Assembly (NCBI GenBank): GCA_918026815.1
Contig: CAKJVC010000104.1
Location: 62,001 to 126,000, forward strand
DNA length: 64,000 bases
Direction of reading: 5' to 3'
DNA from: Chalara sp. BL73
Lineage: Eukaryota; Ascomycota; Leotiomycetes; Helotiales
Shown: piece after piece, positions 1-13,844 of the stretch
Layout of the letters: each line of letters begins with the position of its first letter
Position numbering within the stretch: position 1 is the stretch's first letter
Translations under genes and position numbers: made by a program
The notes under the pieces: generated by a model
Databases searched by the model: none
What the model saw: the letters and a program-made list of their open reading frames with translations, nothing else
Told to the model about the DNA's origin: nothing

Positions 1-3000
1 AAACTAGAAATTTAAACTGAATTTGTTTAGTTAAACTTTTTTCGAACTATTAATAATATAGTAAAATTATTTATTAAAACAAAGAGCAAACAGTATAATT
101 TCAAAAAAAAGCCAATAATCTTTCGGCCGTTTGTTTCAAAACAAGTTTAATACCAAAAAAAACGCTATTAACGTAATTATTAACCGGAATTAATAAAACT
201 AAACGCTGCTTAAAAAAAGCTTTTTAAAAACGAAATAAAACCAAAAAAAAAAGCTGTATTATACATACAAACAGCTTAAGTATATATTTTCGTTTTATAA
301 AAAACTTAAACAAAAAAAAAACTAATGCAATATAAATAAAAACTATAAAAAAAACATCGAACGGATTTTCAAAAAATACGACGCTAAATTTTTTTTTAAA
401 AAAAAAACATAAAAACATAAATATTGCTATTTAACTTTTAAAAATAAATGTAGTATTTAAAACGATTAGTTTTACACTGTATTTATTTCTAAAAAAACAT
501 AAAAAATAAAAATACGCTTTATTTAAAAAAACGAAAAATTTAATTTTTAATTACAAACACAAAAAAGCCGGATTTTGTTAGCACGTTGCAAAAAAATAAT
601 AAAACGTTAATATATATTAGAAAAATAGTAAAAGTAATTTACTATAACAATAAAAAAGTAGTTTTTAAATTTTAAAACGAAAAAAAACTTAAAAACCGAA
701 TAAAAAAAAGCCGACTACTACTTTTTTACAAATGTTTTTAAAACAAAAAAACTTAAAAAATTATAACTTAATATAACTAACAAAAAGTATAGCACAAAAT
801 AGTACAACAACTATAAAATAAACGTATACAAAAACTAAAAAAATAAAATTTAGCTATTTTGCAGTAAACTGCTTTTATAAACTAGTTAAACAAAAACTAA
901 AATACCGAGTTTAGCAAAATGCTATTTTCAAAAACGTAATTAAAAAGCAATACTTTATAAAAAAGCGAAAACAGTTAATAAAAACTGTTATTACTTTAAA
1001 ACTAAATTAATTTAAAATATTAGTTTTACTAAATAAAAAAAACATAAAAACAATAATCGACGCAAAAACTATAAAACTATTCGTTAATTTTATTTGCGTC
1101 GAAAAAATATTGTTAAAAACTATAATAAAAAAAAACTATATTAAATTACTGTTATAAACAATAAAAACGTAAAAATGAACGAATAAATTTTAAAAAAAGC
1201 TTTATTTTTAAAACCAAAGTTACTAAAAAAACATACTAAAAAAGTTATATTAAATATAATATCGATAAATTAACACAATATACTTGCAATATCGAATATA
1301 TTGTTTGTACGCAAAAAAAAAAAAACAAAAAAAACTTTAAAAAAAACTTTGCGTAAACTATCGAAAACTAAATACTATTACAATAAAAAATGTATATTTT
1401 GTATTTAATAGCTAATATTTGCAAAATAGTTTAATTTAAATAAAAATATTTACTAAACTCGATTAAAAAAACTTGTTTGTTTTAATACGAATTAAAAAAT
1501 GCTATAATAAAAAACAGTTTTTATATTATTTTTAAAATTATAAAAATACACAATTATACTTTTCGACTTAATTAATATTTTAATTACGTATTAAAAACAA
1601 AATAAAAACATTTTTTTTTTTTATAAAAAACAGTTGTATATTATTTCGACAATATTTTAATTTTTCGAAAAAGCTAAAAAAACACAAAAAACATATAAAG
1701 CAAATTATAAAAAAGTTTATACAAATAAACTTTGGTTTAAAATTGTTAAAATACAAATTTAGTATTATTAAAAAATATTTTTTAAAATATATTATTAAAA
1801 CGAAATACTTCGTTATAAATTCAATTAAAATTAAAAATTACTACGTAACATTAAAAATATACAATTATTTTTAAAATTTGCTAATTTCTGTTAACAATGT
1901 AATAAAAAATGTTTAAAACTTGTTTATTTATTAATATAATTAATTAAAAAAAATTCGAGTAAAAAATAAACTAAAAAAACAGGTTTTAAAAAAATTAAAA
2001 ACAAATTCGCGAAAAAAAATATTTTTTAATATTACAACAAAAACAAAAAAAACATAATCGAAATAAATATTTTAAATACTATTGTAAAAACAATATACTT
2101 TTAAAAAAACGATAACAATAAACTACGTTTTATCGTTTATTTTTTAAAAACAATATTATTAACAAAACAAAATTATAACATTTACAAAAAAAATTGCTTA
2201 CAATTGTAAAAACACTAAAATACTAGTATATTTATTTACAAAAAGCAAAGTTTACAATTACTATTTATACTAATTATATAAATTTTTGAATTTTTACTAT
2301 TATTAAAGTTTTAAACAATTAAAAATTAATTAAACAAACAAAAAAACTAGCAAAATTCGACTTAGTTATTAAATGCGTTAACAAAACAAAAAACGGTAAA
2401 ACTAACGCGTTTAACAAAAAACTAAAGTATAAAAACTTTAAAATATACTAAAAAACTGTTTTATTTAAAAAACTTAAAAATAAAATTTTTGTTTTAAACA
2501 TTAAAAAAGTTGTAGTTACAATAAAACACGATTTTACAAAATTATAGTTAGTACATTTTAAAAAGAGTGCTAAAAAAATTTAAATATACAACAAATATTA
2601 AAAAAAAGTTTAAAAAAAAAACGAAACAAATAACAAAATCTTTCGACAAAAAAAAAAAAAAAATTTTATACACCGAAAAAAATAAAAAAAAACTTTATTA
2701 AAAAGCAATACAGTTTTTTTGTATATAAATGCTAAAAAATAGAAAAAAAATGTATAAAAAATTGTAAAAACTTTTTAGTATTTAAAACTAAAAACCACAA
2801 TAAAAAAAGTAGCTAACAGTTGTAATATTTGTATTAAAAACAATTTTAATATTCTTTATATTATAAAAATTAATATTTTAAAACTTTATTGTTAAATTGC
2901 TAAAATTTAAAAAACTAGTAACAAAAATAAAATACAATTTTATTTTAGTTAAAAGTTTACTTTCGAAAAAAAAAAAGTTTATTTATTTAAAAAACACATT

Positions 3001-4499
3001 AGTACTAAAAAATATTAATACTAAAAAACTAAATAACAAACTAAACTACAAAAAATTGAAATTGTATAAAATTAAAAAAAATTAAAAAACTTTTAAACTA
3101 TAAATTAAATTTACTTGAAAATATAAACATTTATTTAGTATTTTACGTATATTTATTTAAAAAAGTATTTTTACATATTTTACTAATACTAAAAACCGAT
3201 TTATTTTAATTAACTTAAACGCCGAATATAAAATAAAACAAATTTTAAACTGCAAGTATATTAAAATACAAATTAAATATTTTATTAAATAAAAAAGTTA
3301 TTTGTATTCGAAAAATACTTAAAAACTTAAAAACAATTTTAAATACTTTAAATTATCAATAAAGTTTTATCGGCAAAATTTTAATTTGTTTAAAAAAAGT
3401 TTAAAAAACTAAAAGATTTCGATAAAAAATCGTTATAGTACTTATTACTATAAATAATAGTATTAACAACAACAGTTTGTTTTCGTTTTGCGGTTTTTTT
3501 TTTCTTTTTTTTTCGGCTTTGTTTAACTTGTTTAAAGTTTTAAATTTATAGCAAAACAATTTTTTAGTTTGTTTTTTTATTAAAAATTTACGTTAAGTTT
3601 TAAAACGGTTGAAACAAATTATAATTGTAATTATAATTTTATAAATTAAGCGAGTTTTTATTGCTAAACGCTGTTTTTTTTTAAAAAAACTTTTTAGTCG
3701 TTTTTAAAAAGCAACAATGTTGTATTTTTAATTACAGCGAACGTATTTGCTATATTTTTTAAATTTTTCGTTTAAAACTACGTAAGTTTTTTTATGTTTT
3801 TTGTATAAAAAACAACTTACAGCTATTTCGATATTTCGAAAATTTATTTAATAATAAAGTTTAATTTTTTTTTGTACTTTTTCGATTGCACAGTACGTAA
3901 AAGTAGTATATTAAAAAAAAGAAAAAACTATATTTTTTGAAAAAAAATAATTATTTGTATTTAAGCGTAAAAACACGTTAAAACGAAAAAAAAAAAAAAA
4001 TTGTGCTTTAAACGTAGTTTTAAACGCTTTAAATTTAAAGTTATATTTAGTTTATTTGCGAAATTAACTAAAGTTAACTTAAAAACTAATTTTGCACGTA
4101 ATAAAACTTAAAAGTTTTAAACTTTAAAAATTTAAAACTGTAAACTTTAAACAAAAGTATACAAACTTTTTTTATACATAATTATTTGTAGTTTTATAGT
4201 TTAAAAACTTCGTGCTTAACTTTTATTATAGTTTAGCAATATAGTTTATTTTGTTATATTTGTAACGTTTTACTTTTTAGTGAAAAACAGCGCTTAGTTT
4301 ATTTTATATATATTATACTAACTAACAAGCTACAAGTCTAACTACACAAGTTTAAACTATTTAGTACGTTACAACAAAGCGTTTTTGTAAAGTTATTGTT
4401 CGAGTTTTTTTAAAAGTTAAAAATCGTTTAAAAGCTTAATTTCGTTAACAAGTTTACTTTAAAAAAATAAAAGCGGTTTTTTTTGGCTTTTTTTACAAA
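1..4499. repeat. Very AT-rich mutated repeat DNA, unassigned
   Basis: This stretch is made almost entirely of A/T runs with scattered C and G, and has stops in every frame. The few short open frames here are low-complexity Lys/Asn/Phe-rich chance frames. C occurs mainly after A or G or in TCG, the same signature as in the recognisable retrotransposons to the right, so this is probably hypermutated transposon sequence. The end of the old minus-strand gypsy element (GypsyC-1) should lie in the right part, roughly 3.4-4.5 kb, but I could not find its LTR. No gene is supported. Confidence 0.6.
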
Positions 4500-4668
4500 A
4501 GCTAAAAAAAAACTAATTTTCTTTTGCGAAAGTTAATTAAATTGTAGCAAGTAGCAATAAGTAATCGAACTTTTATCGATTTGTAACCGATTTAATTTAA
4601 TTAAACCGGTATTAGCGAAAACAAAAACAAAAATAAAAATAATAAAAATAACAAAAAAAAAAAGTTTG

Positions 4669-4703
<35 letters not shown>

Positions 4704-6536
4704 AAAAAATAACCGAAAAAAATAGTAGTAAAAAAAGTAATAATAAATATTTTAACTGCGAATAGTTTTTTAAACGTTTAGTTTCGTTTTCGAGTATTTA
4801 TTGTTTTTTTTTCGAGTTTTTATTGTTTGTTTTTAAATATAAATTAATTATTTTGCTTTTTTTCGATTTTTTTTTTCGACTTTTTTGCTATTTTAAACGT
4901 AATTTTTTAGTAATACTTTTGTATTATATTGTTAACGTTTCGAAAGTTTTTTGTAAACTTTTATAAATTTTTTGCAAAAAAATACTTTTTTTTAATATAC
5001 TAAATACTTTATTTTTTTTTAGTAATTTAGTAAATTTAAATAAATTTTATTTCGCACTTTTTTTTATACTGAAATTAACGCTAGTTTTTTAACGACTTTT
5101 TTACGTTTATATTACAGTTTTAACAAAAATATATAAAATATATTATAAATTTTGTAAAATAGCAATAGCTTTAGTTCGTAAGCTTATTTGTAATTTTTTA
5201 TAATTTTTACAACTTTAAATAATTTTAAATATTTATTTGCAAATTTGCAATTAAATTTAAATTATTAAATATTTTTTAAAACAAGTATTATTTTTTTTTA
5301 CGCAAAAACAAGTTAGTTTATATTTTGTGTTATAATACTTTTTGTGTTTTTTGTAAATTTTTAAAACTTATTTAAAAGCTTTTTTTGCTTTTTTACTAAA
5401 AAAATTTTTAAATTGTTAATACTTTTTTTTAAAAATGTTATTTTCGACATTTAAATTTAGTTTAAAATTAAAACTGTAAAATAGTTTAAATAAAATATTG
5501 CTAGTATTTATATAAACAGAATTGTTGTATATAAATTTTGTTAAAACTAAATTTAAAACTTAGTTATTTTATTTATAATTACAATACGTTTTTAAATAAA
5601 ATTTTAAAATTCAATTTTATTGTTTTATTTAGTTGTTTATTTATAAATAAAAAACAATAAAAAGTTAACAGCGAATTTTAAAATAATATATAAAGTTTTT
5701 TTTAAAATTTATTTGTAAAAATAAATTTTTTATTAATAGTAATTTTTTTAAAAATTTAAAATTTTTATAAATTTATAAATTTAAATACTTTTTTATATAA
5801 TTATATAATATATTAATTTAATATATTTATTAATTATAATTAATATAAAGTTATATATTTTAATATATTTTTTAATATTATTTTTTAAATTTAATTAATA
5901 ATATTTTTAGTTTATTAGTTTATACGTTTTACGTATATTATAATAACCGGCAAACTTTTTATTATACTATATATAAATTATTTTTATATATATTAATTTT
6001 TTTATAACGAAATAAATTATTTTTATAATTTATATTTTATAGTTTTTTCGTTTCGATTTAGCTTTATTTTATAGTTTTTTTAGTAATTTTTTAAACTAAA
6101 AAAAATTGGTTTTTTATAGTTTTATTAAAACGTTTTAAATCGGTTTTGTTATTTTATTATATATTATTTCGATTAATAACAATATAATTGTTATTTTTTA
6201 TAATACGTACTATTTACAACTAGTTATACTAGTAATAAACTTAAATTTAACTTTTTAAATTACATTGCAATACTTTTTAATTTATAATTTTGTTATATTT
6301 GTTTTTAGTTTCGATATTTTACTAACTCGAAAATATTTATTTTTTAAAATAAACGTAATTTTATATAAATGCGTTTAGTTCGTATTATTTAAAAAAATAT
6401 AAAATAATTTTATTATATATAAGTTATTATATAAAATCGAAAAAAAAAAAATCTTTTTTGTTTTATTTTAAATTTAACATCGATTTTTTATAATTCGGCT
6501 TTTGTAAAAGTTTATTTACAAAATTAGTTTTGTTTA
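4500..6536 (-). mobile_element. GypsyC-1, distal (integrase side) part, minus strand
   Basis: The reverse complement of this stretch matches the plus-strand copy GypsyC-2. The 4560-4620 block corresponds to about 37.5 kb, the 5920-5960 block (CCGGTTATTATAATATACGT on the minus strand) corresponds to about 36.0 kb, and 6480-6536 matches 35380-35440. It is therefore the integrase-to-3'-end part of an old gypsy element interrupted by GypsyA at 6536/6537. The spacing of matches suggests this copy lacks about 200 bp relative to GypsyC-2. Its outer LTR was not found. Coding capacity is destroyed. Confidence 0.75.
4673..4701. repeat. Poly(A) tract
   Basis: A run of about 29 A residues inside GypsyC-1. 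The matching part of GypsyC-2 (about 37440-37460) has the complementary poly(T) run, so it belongs to the element. Confidence 0.6.
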
Positions 6537-6795
6537 TGTAACGACGCAAAGAATCACGGGCTAAAATAGAAGCATATAGGAGTGCGTACAATAGGCTAAT
6601 AGTAATTACTTTATAGGTCTAAAGTACTAAAAATACAAAAACATAAGAAGCAACTGTAAAGAATAAGAACAGGCCTTTATATAAACGATTCCGACTTTAC
6701 CCCGTATTAAGTCTGAAACTTTTTATACTTTAATCGCCACTTTTTCTCCTGTATTATAACTTCCGTGCCGTGCTTTAAGTATACCGATTGTTACA
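6537..6795 (-). repeat. GypsyA 3' LTR
   Basis: A 259-bp direct repeat of 13845-14103 starting TGTAAC and ending GTTACA. The two copies differ almost only by transitions, in both directions. The outer flank carries target duplication GTTTA. Confidence 0.93.
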
Positions 6796-7430
6796 TTACT
6801 CTTTTTTTTAAAGAAAGCTTGCTTTTAAGCTTCGAAATAAAATAGTTCGGTAATAATTCGGCGAAGTTTTAATGTTAAAAAATTTCTTAGTTTAGTTTAC
6901 AATACTAAGCGATTTTAACAACAGAATAGTATTTTGCAACAATAATAACTTTTGTAAGTTACTATTACAGTCAAAACTATTTTTTAGTTGCTTTAGTATT
7001 GTAAAACAATTACAATAAAGTTTTTTGTGCTTTTTAAAAATATAAATAACTTTACTTTTTTTTACTTTATTTTTTTTTTTTTTACTAACAATAACTATTA
7101 CTTGTAAGCTTGCTTTAACAAAAAAGTTTCGGTATAAGCTTTAATACTAATACTCGTAAATTATGCTTTTACTTATTTTACTTAGCGTATTAGCTGCAGT
7201 TTACTGTGTATACTGTTTCTGCTGTTTTCGAGCCAAAAAAAAAAACGAAAAGCACTAATACTCGTTTAGTCGGCCTTTATTAAAAAAATATAGTTATTGT
7301 ACTGCACAAAATGCTTTTTGCGTACTTGTAAGTTTTCGAATTTTATTTGTATTTTTTATTTGTTTACTTTAAGTTAAATCTCGTAATACGTGTTTACCGA
7401 ATTTGCTGCTTTTTAAGCAGCACAAAATGC

Positions 7431-8032
7431 TTAAATCCGCGCTGCAACAGCGGCACTAAATAAAATCGTGTCGGTTAGCTTAGCGTTTATACTTCGAACA
7501 CAGCTCGACATAAACTTTGCTTTGTTAAAAAAAACTTGTGCTTTTCGGTCCGAAATAGCGAACATGTTAATAGTAAATTGTTTATATTTTATTCGACTCG
7601 GTTTAACTTTATTTAAAAGCTTTATAAGCTTAAAAAAGTTGTAGTTGCAGTACAAGTTTTCGTAGCTAGTATAGTTGCTATTTAGCGTGCTACCGGTCGT
7701 GTTACTAAAAAAAAAAGTCGGAAAAGTAGCCGAGTAAGTCTTTTCTGGGCCGCTAACTTATATAAAAATAAAAACGAAAAAAAAAACAGTAAAAAAAAAA
7801 AAAAAAAATAAAAGTAGAAATAGCGAATTCGGCGAAGCTCACTAAAGCAAAAAAAGTAAATCTTATAAATACGAAAATTGCAGCGCTTTTTACTAATAAG
7901 TAAAAAAGTGTTAAACTCTGTTTCGAAAAGCAAGTCGGCATTTTCGTAGTATAAACTTCGACAATGTTTATTCGCGAAAGTAGTTTTTTGTAACAAAATC
8001 GGTTTAGTGTTACTAAAAAGCTTATATTGCAA
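7431..8032 (-). pseudogene. GypsyA downstream pol debris, two open stretches
   Basis: Minus-strand open stretches of 116 and 74 codons lie between the LTR and the reverse transcriptase region of GypsyA. Position in the element would be integrase or C-terminal pol. I see no recognisable catalytic motif, so this is an assignment by location only. Both lie inside the element and have no independent support as genes. Confidence 0.3.
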
Positions 8033-10599
8033 GAATTGTTAACTTAAGTTTTAAATCAAAAAGTATTAAATTGCTAATTGAATTGTTTTGCTTGTGTTAT
8101 AATTTGTACTGTAATTTGTAACTTATAATTAAAAATAAAAATAAAGTCAAAAAGTTGTCGGTAAAAATTCGGTGTTGTTATACTTGATTATTTGCTAAAT
8201 AATCGTAATTTTTCTGGCTAGATTCTTAAGCTGTAATTTATTCCGCAAGTTTACGAAAAAGCTTTAGCAATCGAAAGTTTTGTGCATAAAAGTCGCGAAT
8301 TTTGTAAAAAAACTTTATAAAATTAAAAGCAAAATACTATTTAAAGTCCGGATCGTAGCCGACTTAGTTTACTTAATATTTCAAAACGTTTTTGATTTTG
8401 CGTACTGCTTTAATATCGTCGACTTTTTATTTCTTTTTTCCGGCGATCAGCTTTGTTTTAAGCTTAGAATTCTTTTGGCTAAGTAACAGATTATTTGGAT
8501 TTTTAGTTAATACGTCAAAAAAAAAAACGTTATAAATTTTAAATTTTACAAATAAAGCAAGTTTATAAACATTTTTTACTTGTTCGGTAATTTCAAAAAA
8601 ACTTATTTACTGTTTAGCTAGCTTTCGGCTTAGCTTATAGTTTTTTAAGTTTTTTATAAACAAGTAAATTTTATTCGTAATTTTTTAGCCGATAGCTTTT
8701 CGGTACTTGTTTACCGACAAAAACATACGTTCCTGAATTTTTAGTATATTCGTTTTAGCCAGTTTTTATAATTTTTTTATGCGATCGGCCAGCTTTCGTG
8801 CATTTTCGTAATTGAGCTTTTTTAATAAAGTATTAGCTTTTAGCGTGTTTTAGTTTTAGCTCGTTTTAAAGTCGACTTCGAACTTAAGCCGGTACAAAGC
8901 TATTCCAATAAAAAAGTGCAGAAAAGTCATTTATGCTTTGTTAATTATAAAAAGTAGCTCGCTTCAATTGTTTTAATAGTAATTGACAAAAAGTCGAAGC
9001 TTTTAATCGATATATTTGTTTATAATTTCCGTTTAGCCGTTTGTTTGCTTGTAATAAGCCGTCGAAAACTTGATTTTTACTTTAATAATTTTATAAAACT
9101 TATTCTAAAAAAAAAATACAAATTAAAGATTTTTATTAAAAACTATCGACTTCGGAGTGTGTTCGAATCGATATATCTACTGTAAAAAAAAAGTCGCTAC
9201 GCTACAAGCGTCGATTTTTTTATAGCAAAAAATTGTTATTACATTTTTTTTTAACTAATTAATAATAACCAGAATAGTATCGAAACCGTGTTTATTTGTA
9301 AAAAACTTTTTAAAATCTATACAAAAATGCTGTATCGAGTATACAAGCACCGGTAAAAAATGTAACAAACCTTGTTGCTTAGTTTAATTAGTATAAACTG
9401 CTTTGCAAGTTTTACAATTAGCAACGTATCGTTTGCAGTTCGCACTTATACCGATTTAGTAGTATTTAAAAACAAGCAACTAATAAGTTTTAGTTTTACT
9501 TAAGTGTGCGCTAAAAAGTTAACTATGCGCTTTTTGAATAAAGCGAGTATATAAAAAAGTATTTCGAAATACACACAGCTTTTTTTTGTATAGTAGTAAT
9601 TCGTTTTCGAAATAATAACTTTTGAATAAAATTGCTTATAAATCAAAAAATAACTTACAGTTAGCTTATTGTAGTTTAGCTATTAGCTTTAAAAAGTTTA
9701 AAAAAAGTTTCGAAAAAGTTTCGAAGTTTAATAAAGAAATGTTTATTGCGAAAATGTATAGTTCAGCCAATTCGGCATTAATCTAAAAATCTAAGCAATA
9801 AAGTCCGAAAAGTACTTTAAAACAGCTATTTTTTTTAGCTTTTTTTTGTACAGCTACGTTTTGTTTTTTTTGGCTAAAAATATCGGCTTTAAAATTGTTT
9901 TTGCTTAACGTATATATAATCTTGAAATTAAAGTCGGAAAAAAACTTTATTTAGCGTACTTGCTTAGCTGTAAACACTTTAATAGTTATAAAATATTTTA
10001 ATAACTTGTAATTCGAGTAAACACTAACTTAACTTTAAACTAACATAAACTCGAAACGTTATTTACGAAACGCTTTTACAATAGTATATAGCTTTTTGTC
10101 GTAAATTTTTCAGTTTATTTTATAGCTTGTTAAAATATGTAAATAAAAGCCGACGAAGTACTATTAACTTAAAGCATATTTTTAAAAAATAATATTAGCA
10201 ATAACTTTATTCGAAAAATTCGTTTTTAGCTTTGTAAAAAATTCGAAGTCGAAATAGTAAATAGCTTGTGCTGTTAATAAGCTTTTTCGCAAATTTTCGA
10301 ACGTTTAGTTACACTTTTTTGACTATATAAACAGTTTCGTAAAGCGTGTAATAGTTGTTAGTAGTTTAGCAATTAAGCCGAAATTGCGTATAAACTGCCG
10401 GTAAAATTCGTAAAACCCTAAAAAAAACTTTATACTCGTAACAGTAGTAAATCGAACTTAGTTCTGTAAAAGCTTTGTTTTATTAAAATTTACTTCTAGT
10501 TCGTTAGTAGTTAAAATGTATTTTAAATACTTAGTTTTAGTAACGTAAAACTCGCATTTAGCAATATCGGCTTAAAGTCCGGCATTACGAAGTTTTTGC

Positions 10600-11129
10600 A
10601 ATACTTTTTTAATATACTCGACATAAATAGTAAAGTTTTCGGAATAAATAAAAATATTGTCGAAATATACTATGCAAAAGTTATTTAAATATTTTATTAA
10701 AACGTCGTTTATATACTGCTAATACGTAGCAAATTTATTAATAAAGCCAAAAAGTAGCATTTTGCACTTGTAAAATTTGTAGCGAGTTTTAAACGTTGTG
10801 TATTTTTTAAAATCGAAATTTATTCGAATTCTGTAAAAAGTTTAACGAATGTCGAGCTTTGTAAATATTTTAGCTTTTAATACTCGGCTTAACAATTTAT
10901 TAATTCTTAAAATGAAATAAAAGTCGTTTCGAGTTAAAACATTTAGCTTTTTGTAATCGATACAAAAACGCAAACTGCTGTTAAGTTTTTTAACAAATAA
11001 AACAAAAAATGCGAAAAAGCTTTTGCTATAAACAATAAACTTTTTGCTTAAATGCTTTAACAAGTACTTTTTTACTGTTTTTAGCTTTTTAGCGAATTGT
11101 CGATATAAAAAAAAAAAATAGTTAAGCAA
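10600..11129 (-). pseudogene. GypsyA reverse transcriptase fragment
   Basis: A minus-strand 95-codon open stretch (10842-11129) reads the gypsy reverse transcriptase core: SLRFCIDYKKLN, then the region corresponding to the Y-P-L-P turn, then AKIFTKLDIR. Downstream at 10656-10667 the polymerase active-site box reads YFDN followed by IFIYSEN. Gypsy enzymes normally have YxDD there, so the second catalytic Asp is now Asn, a G-to-A change. The frame breaks between these blocks. In the living element this enzyme would copy the RNA into DNA in the virus-like particle. Confidence 0.85.
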
Positions 11130-12123
11130 AAAAGCTTTTAACTGAATTTTGTAGTTATATAAGCAATAAAAAAATAGCGTATTCGAAACTATTTTAAAAA
11201 ATACGTTTTAAAACAAATTATATAATTTAAGTAGTTTAAAGCGAATTAACTGTTCGGTTTTTATATTTTTAGCGGTTTTTAGTTTTTTAATAATTCGGTT
11301 TATTTCGTATAAGCTAGTTTAAAAAAATTCAGTGCTACTAAATTTTATGTTAAAGTATAGCGCGTTAACGCTAATTTAACAAATGTCGACTATTTTAAAA
11401 AACTTAAAAGTTTGTAATTTAGCTTTTTTTTAAAGTTAAAAAGTATTCGTGTAAAATATAAAAAAAGTTCGAAGTTTAGTATTTCGAATAAAAGCTATAA
11501 AAATAAAATTCTGCGATTTTTGCATTTTTCGCACTTAATTTATTTTTATCGCTTAATTTTTTCGGTTTGCATTTACTTAGTAATTACTATAAACATTAAC
11601 TAGTTTTCTGAATTTGTAAAAAATTATTAGTTTTTTAGACTATATTAAAGTCGAAAAGTATTCGAAAAGCTATATAAGCCGATTTTTTGCCGAGTTTAAT
11701 TTGATTTTAAAATAGCTTAACTACTTGTTGCCGATAATAGCGTTTTAATTTTTAAGTCCAGAATTACAAAAAAGCAATTGTATATTTGTCGACTATTAAA
11801 AGTCAAGTGTAAACGGATATATTAAAACACTCGATTAAATATTTTTTTTTAAAATTTTTTAACAAAAACAAAATAAAAAAATTGTCGAATAAAAGTATTA
11901 AAAGTATATAAAAAACGAATAGCAAAAAAGCGATTAATAAAAAAGTAACTGTTTGTTTTTGTGTTTACTAACGAGTATAACGAAATTCTAGTTTTATTTA
12001 TACTAAACTAACAAAAAACTAAAAACTGTTTACTATTTATTAACTTTGTTAAATTTAATTTTAACAGATTACATTTACGTAAACTTAAAAACGAGCTTTT
12101 GTTTAAGCTTCGTCGTTTTTTTC

Positions 12124-12468
12124 TTAGTTTTTATACTTTTTATTTTCTACTAGTTTTTTTTGCTTAAGTTTCGTATCGTTTTCGATTATTTTTCTAACTG
12201 CAAAAACTTGTAAACAGTTATTTACAAAGTATTTAAGCTTTTTACACTTAAAACAAGTTTTTTTTGTTGCTTTAAACAAGTCAGTTAAATTAAAATAAAA
12301 AAAAATCTTTTTAGCCGAAATAAAAGATTTATGTCGAAAAAAATAAGTATTCGAACCGGAGTTCCGTGTATTTAAAACAGCTGCAGTTAGCGTTTTAAAA
12401 GCTGTTAAAAACTTTTTCGCAATAGTTTTTTTTGTTTTAAAAGCTTTTTTAGCGTATAATACGTTCAA
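12124..12468 (-). pseudogene. GypsyA gag fragment with altered zinc knuckle
   Basis: A minus-strand 114-codon stretch has a CCHC-type knuckle at residues 72-85 (genome 12214-12255) with spacing C-x2-C-x4-[Y]-x4-C. The position that should be His is Tyr, as produced by C-to-T in a CAY codon. The family role is nucleocapsid binding of the element RNA. It lies upstream of the reverse transcriptase in element order, as expected for gag. Confidence 0.8.
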
Positions 12469-13844
12469 ATAAGTAATTCTACGCGTTTTTATGTCGATAG
12501 CCGTTAGCGCACTAATTATTTCCGAGAAATTTTTTTTTACTAATATTTAAAACTTACGAAAACAAGTCGAAAAGTATTCGATATTTTAGTTTACATAAAA
12601 AAGAACTACTTCGTTTTGTTTATTTTTTTTTTAATAGCTTAACTAAAAAACTTAGCTTTAAATTGAAAAAACGTTTCTTCAACGTAGCTAGCGCTTTTTA
12701 TTTTTATATCGTAAAACGCGTTTTGTGCTTTTTTCGTTTTATTGCCGGTAAAATAATACGTAGTTAAAAGCTTTAGCATTTTTTTCGCAGTTCTAAAACT
12801 ATTTAAAAACAAGTATATGTTTTTCAAGTATTTTTTAACTTAGTTTTTAGTTGCTTTTTATACTAATGCTTTTTTTAAGCGCTTAGTCGAATAGTAGTCA
12901 AAGTTAATTTTTAAACGATTTATAACAAAAGCTTTTTATTAATAAAAAGTAAAAATATTTTTTTTGTTTAAAAAATCTATTTTTTCTGTCAGTTCCGTTT
13001 TTTTAAAACGAAAAAAAATGTAAAAAGTCTAATTAGTATTAAAGTCGAAAGTTTTAAGTAATTTTTCTCGACAATTGTTTGTTGTATAGCTAGCTTTTAG
13101 CGAAAAACTATTTTTTAACAAATATTGTTGCAAATTTAAGTTTTCAACCGAATTCAGCATTTTATTAAAATTACGTACTAAATTTACAGCAAGTCGACGT
13201 CGGTTCTAATTTCGAACTAACCGAATTAATTTTACAATTAAACTTTGCAAAGCGTAAAACTTCGCGCGATTTTCTTGCTGTGCTTTTTCGGCTTTATTAG
13301 CTTTTGTTTTCAACGAATAAACAATACTACGCATTTTATTAAAATTTCTGTAGTTGCAAAAAATTTTCGCACGTTAAATATTACGAAATTTAAACGAAAA
13401 AAGCTTTTAAATAAAAAACTTTTTTGCAAAAGTTTAACTGTTTTGCGTTCTGTCGCTTAAAACGAAGTTTTGTAATTATTGTACCGATATGTTTGTTTCG
13501 TGTTAGTAAAGTTTCGGTAAAAAGTATAAAGTGTATAAAAAAACAAAGTTTCGGTTAGCTTGTAACTACTTGTTTTCTGTCCGCAATTTCTTTTGCGCAA
13601 AGAAAGTTTTTAAAAAATCTTTAATATTTTTTTTAACGTTTTCACAACGATTTTTACTAACTGCACGCGCTAAACTAAACTTAAATTTACTAGCTGTCCG
13701 AAAAATCTAAAAAATCTCGGCTATTTAAAAATATTTAAATCTGAATAAAACTTACACCGAATTAAATCCGGTATAGCAGAATAAACTCGATAAAAAAATA
13801 TTATAAAAAAAGCTGTCCCCGGCTAACTAAATGTTTTTGTATAA

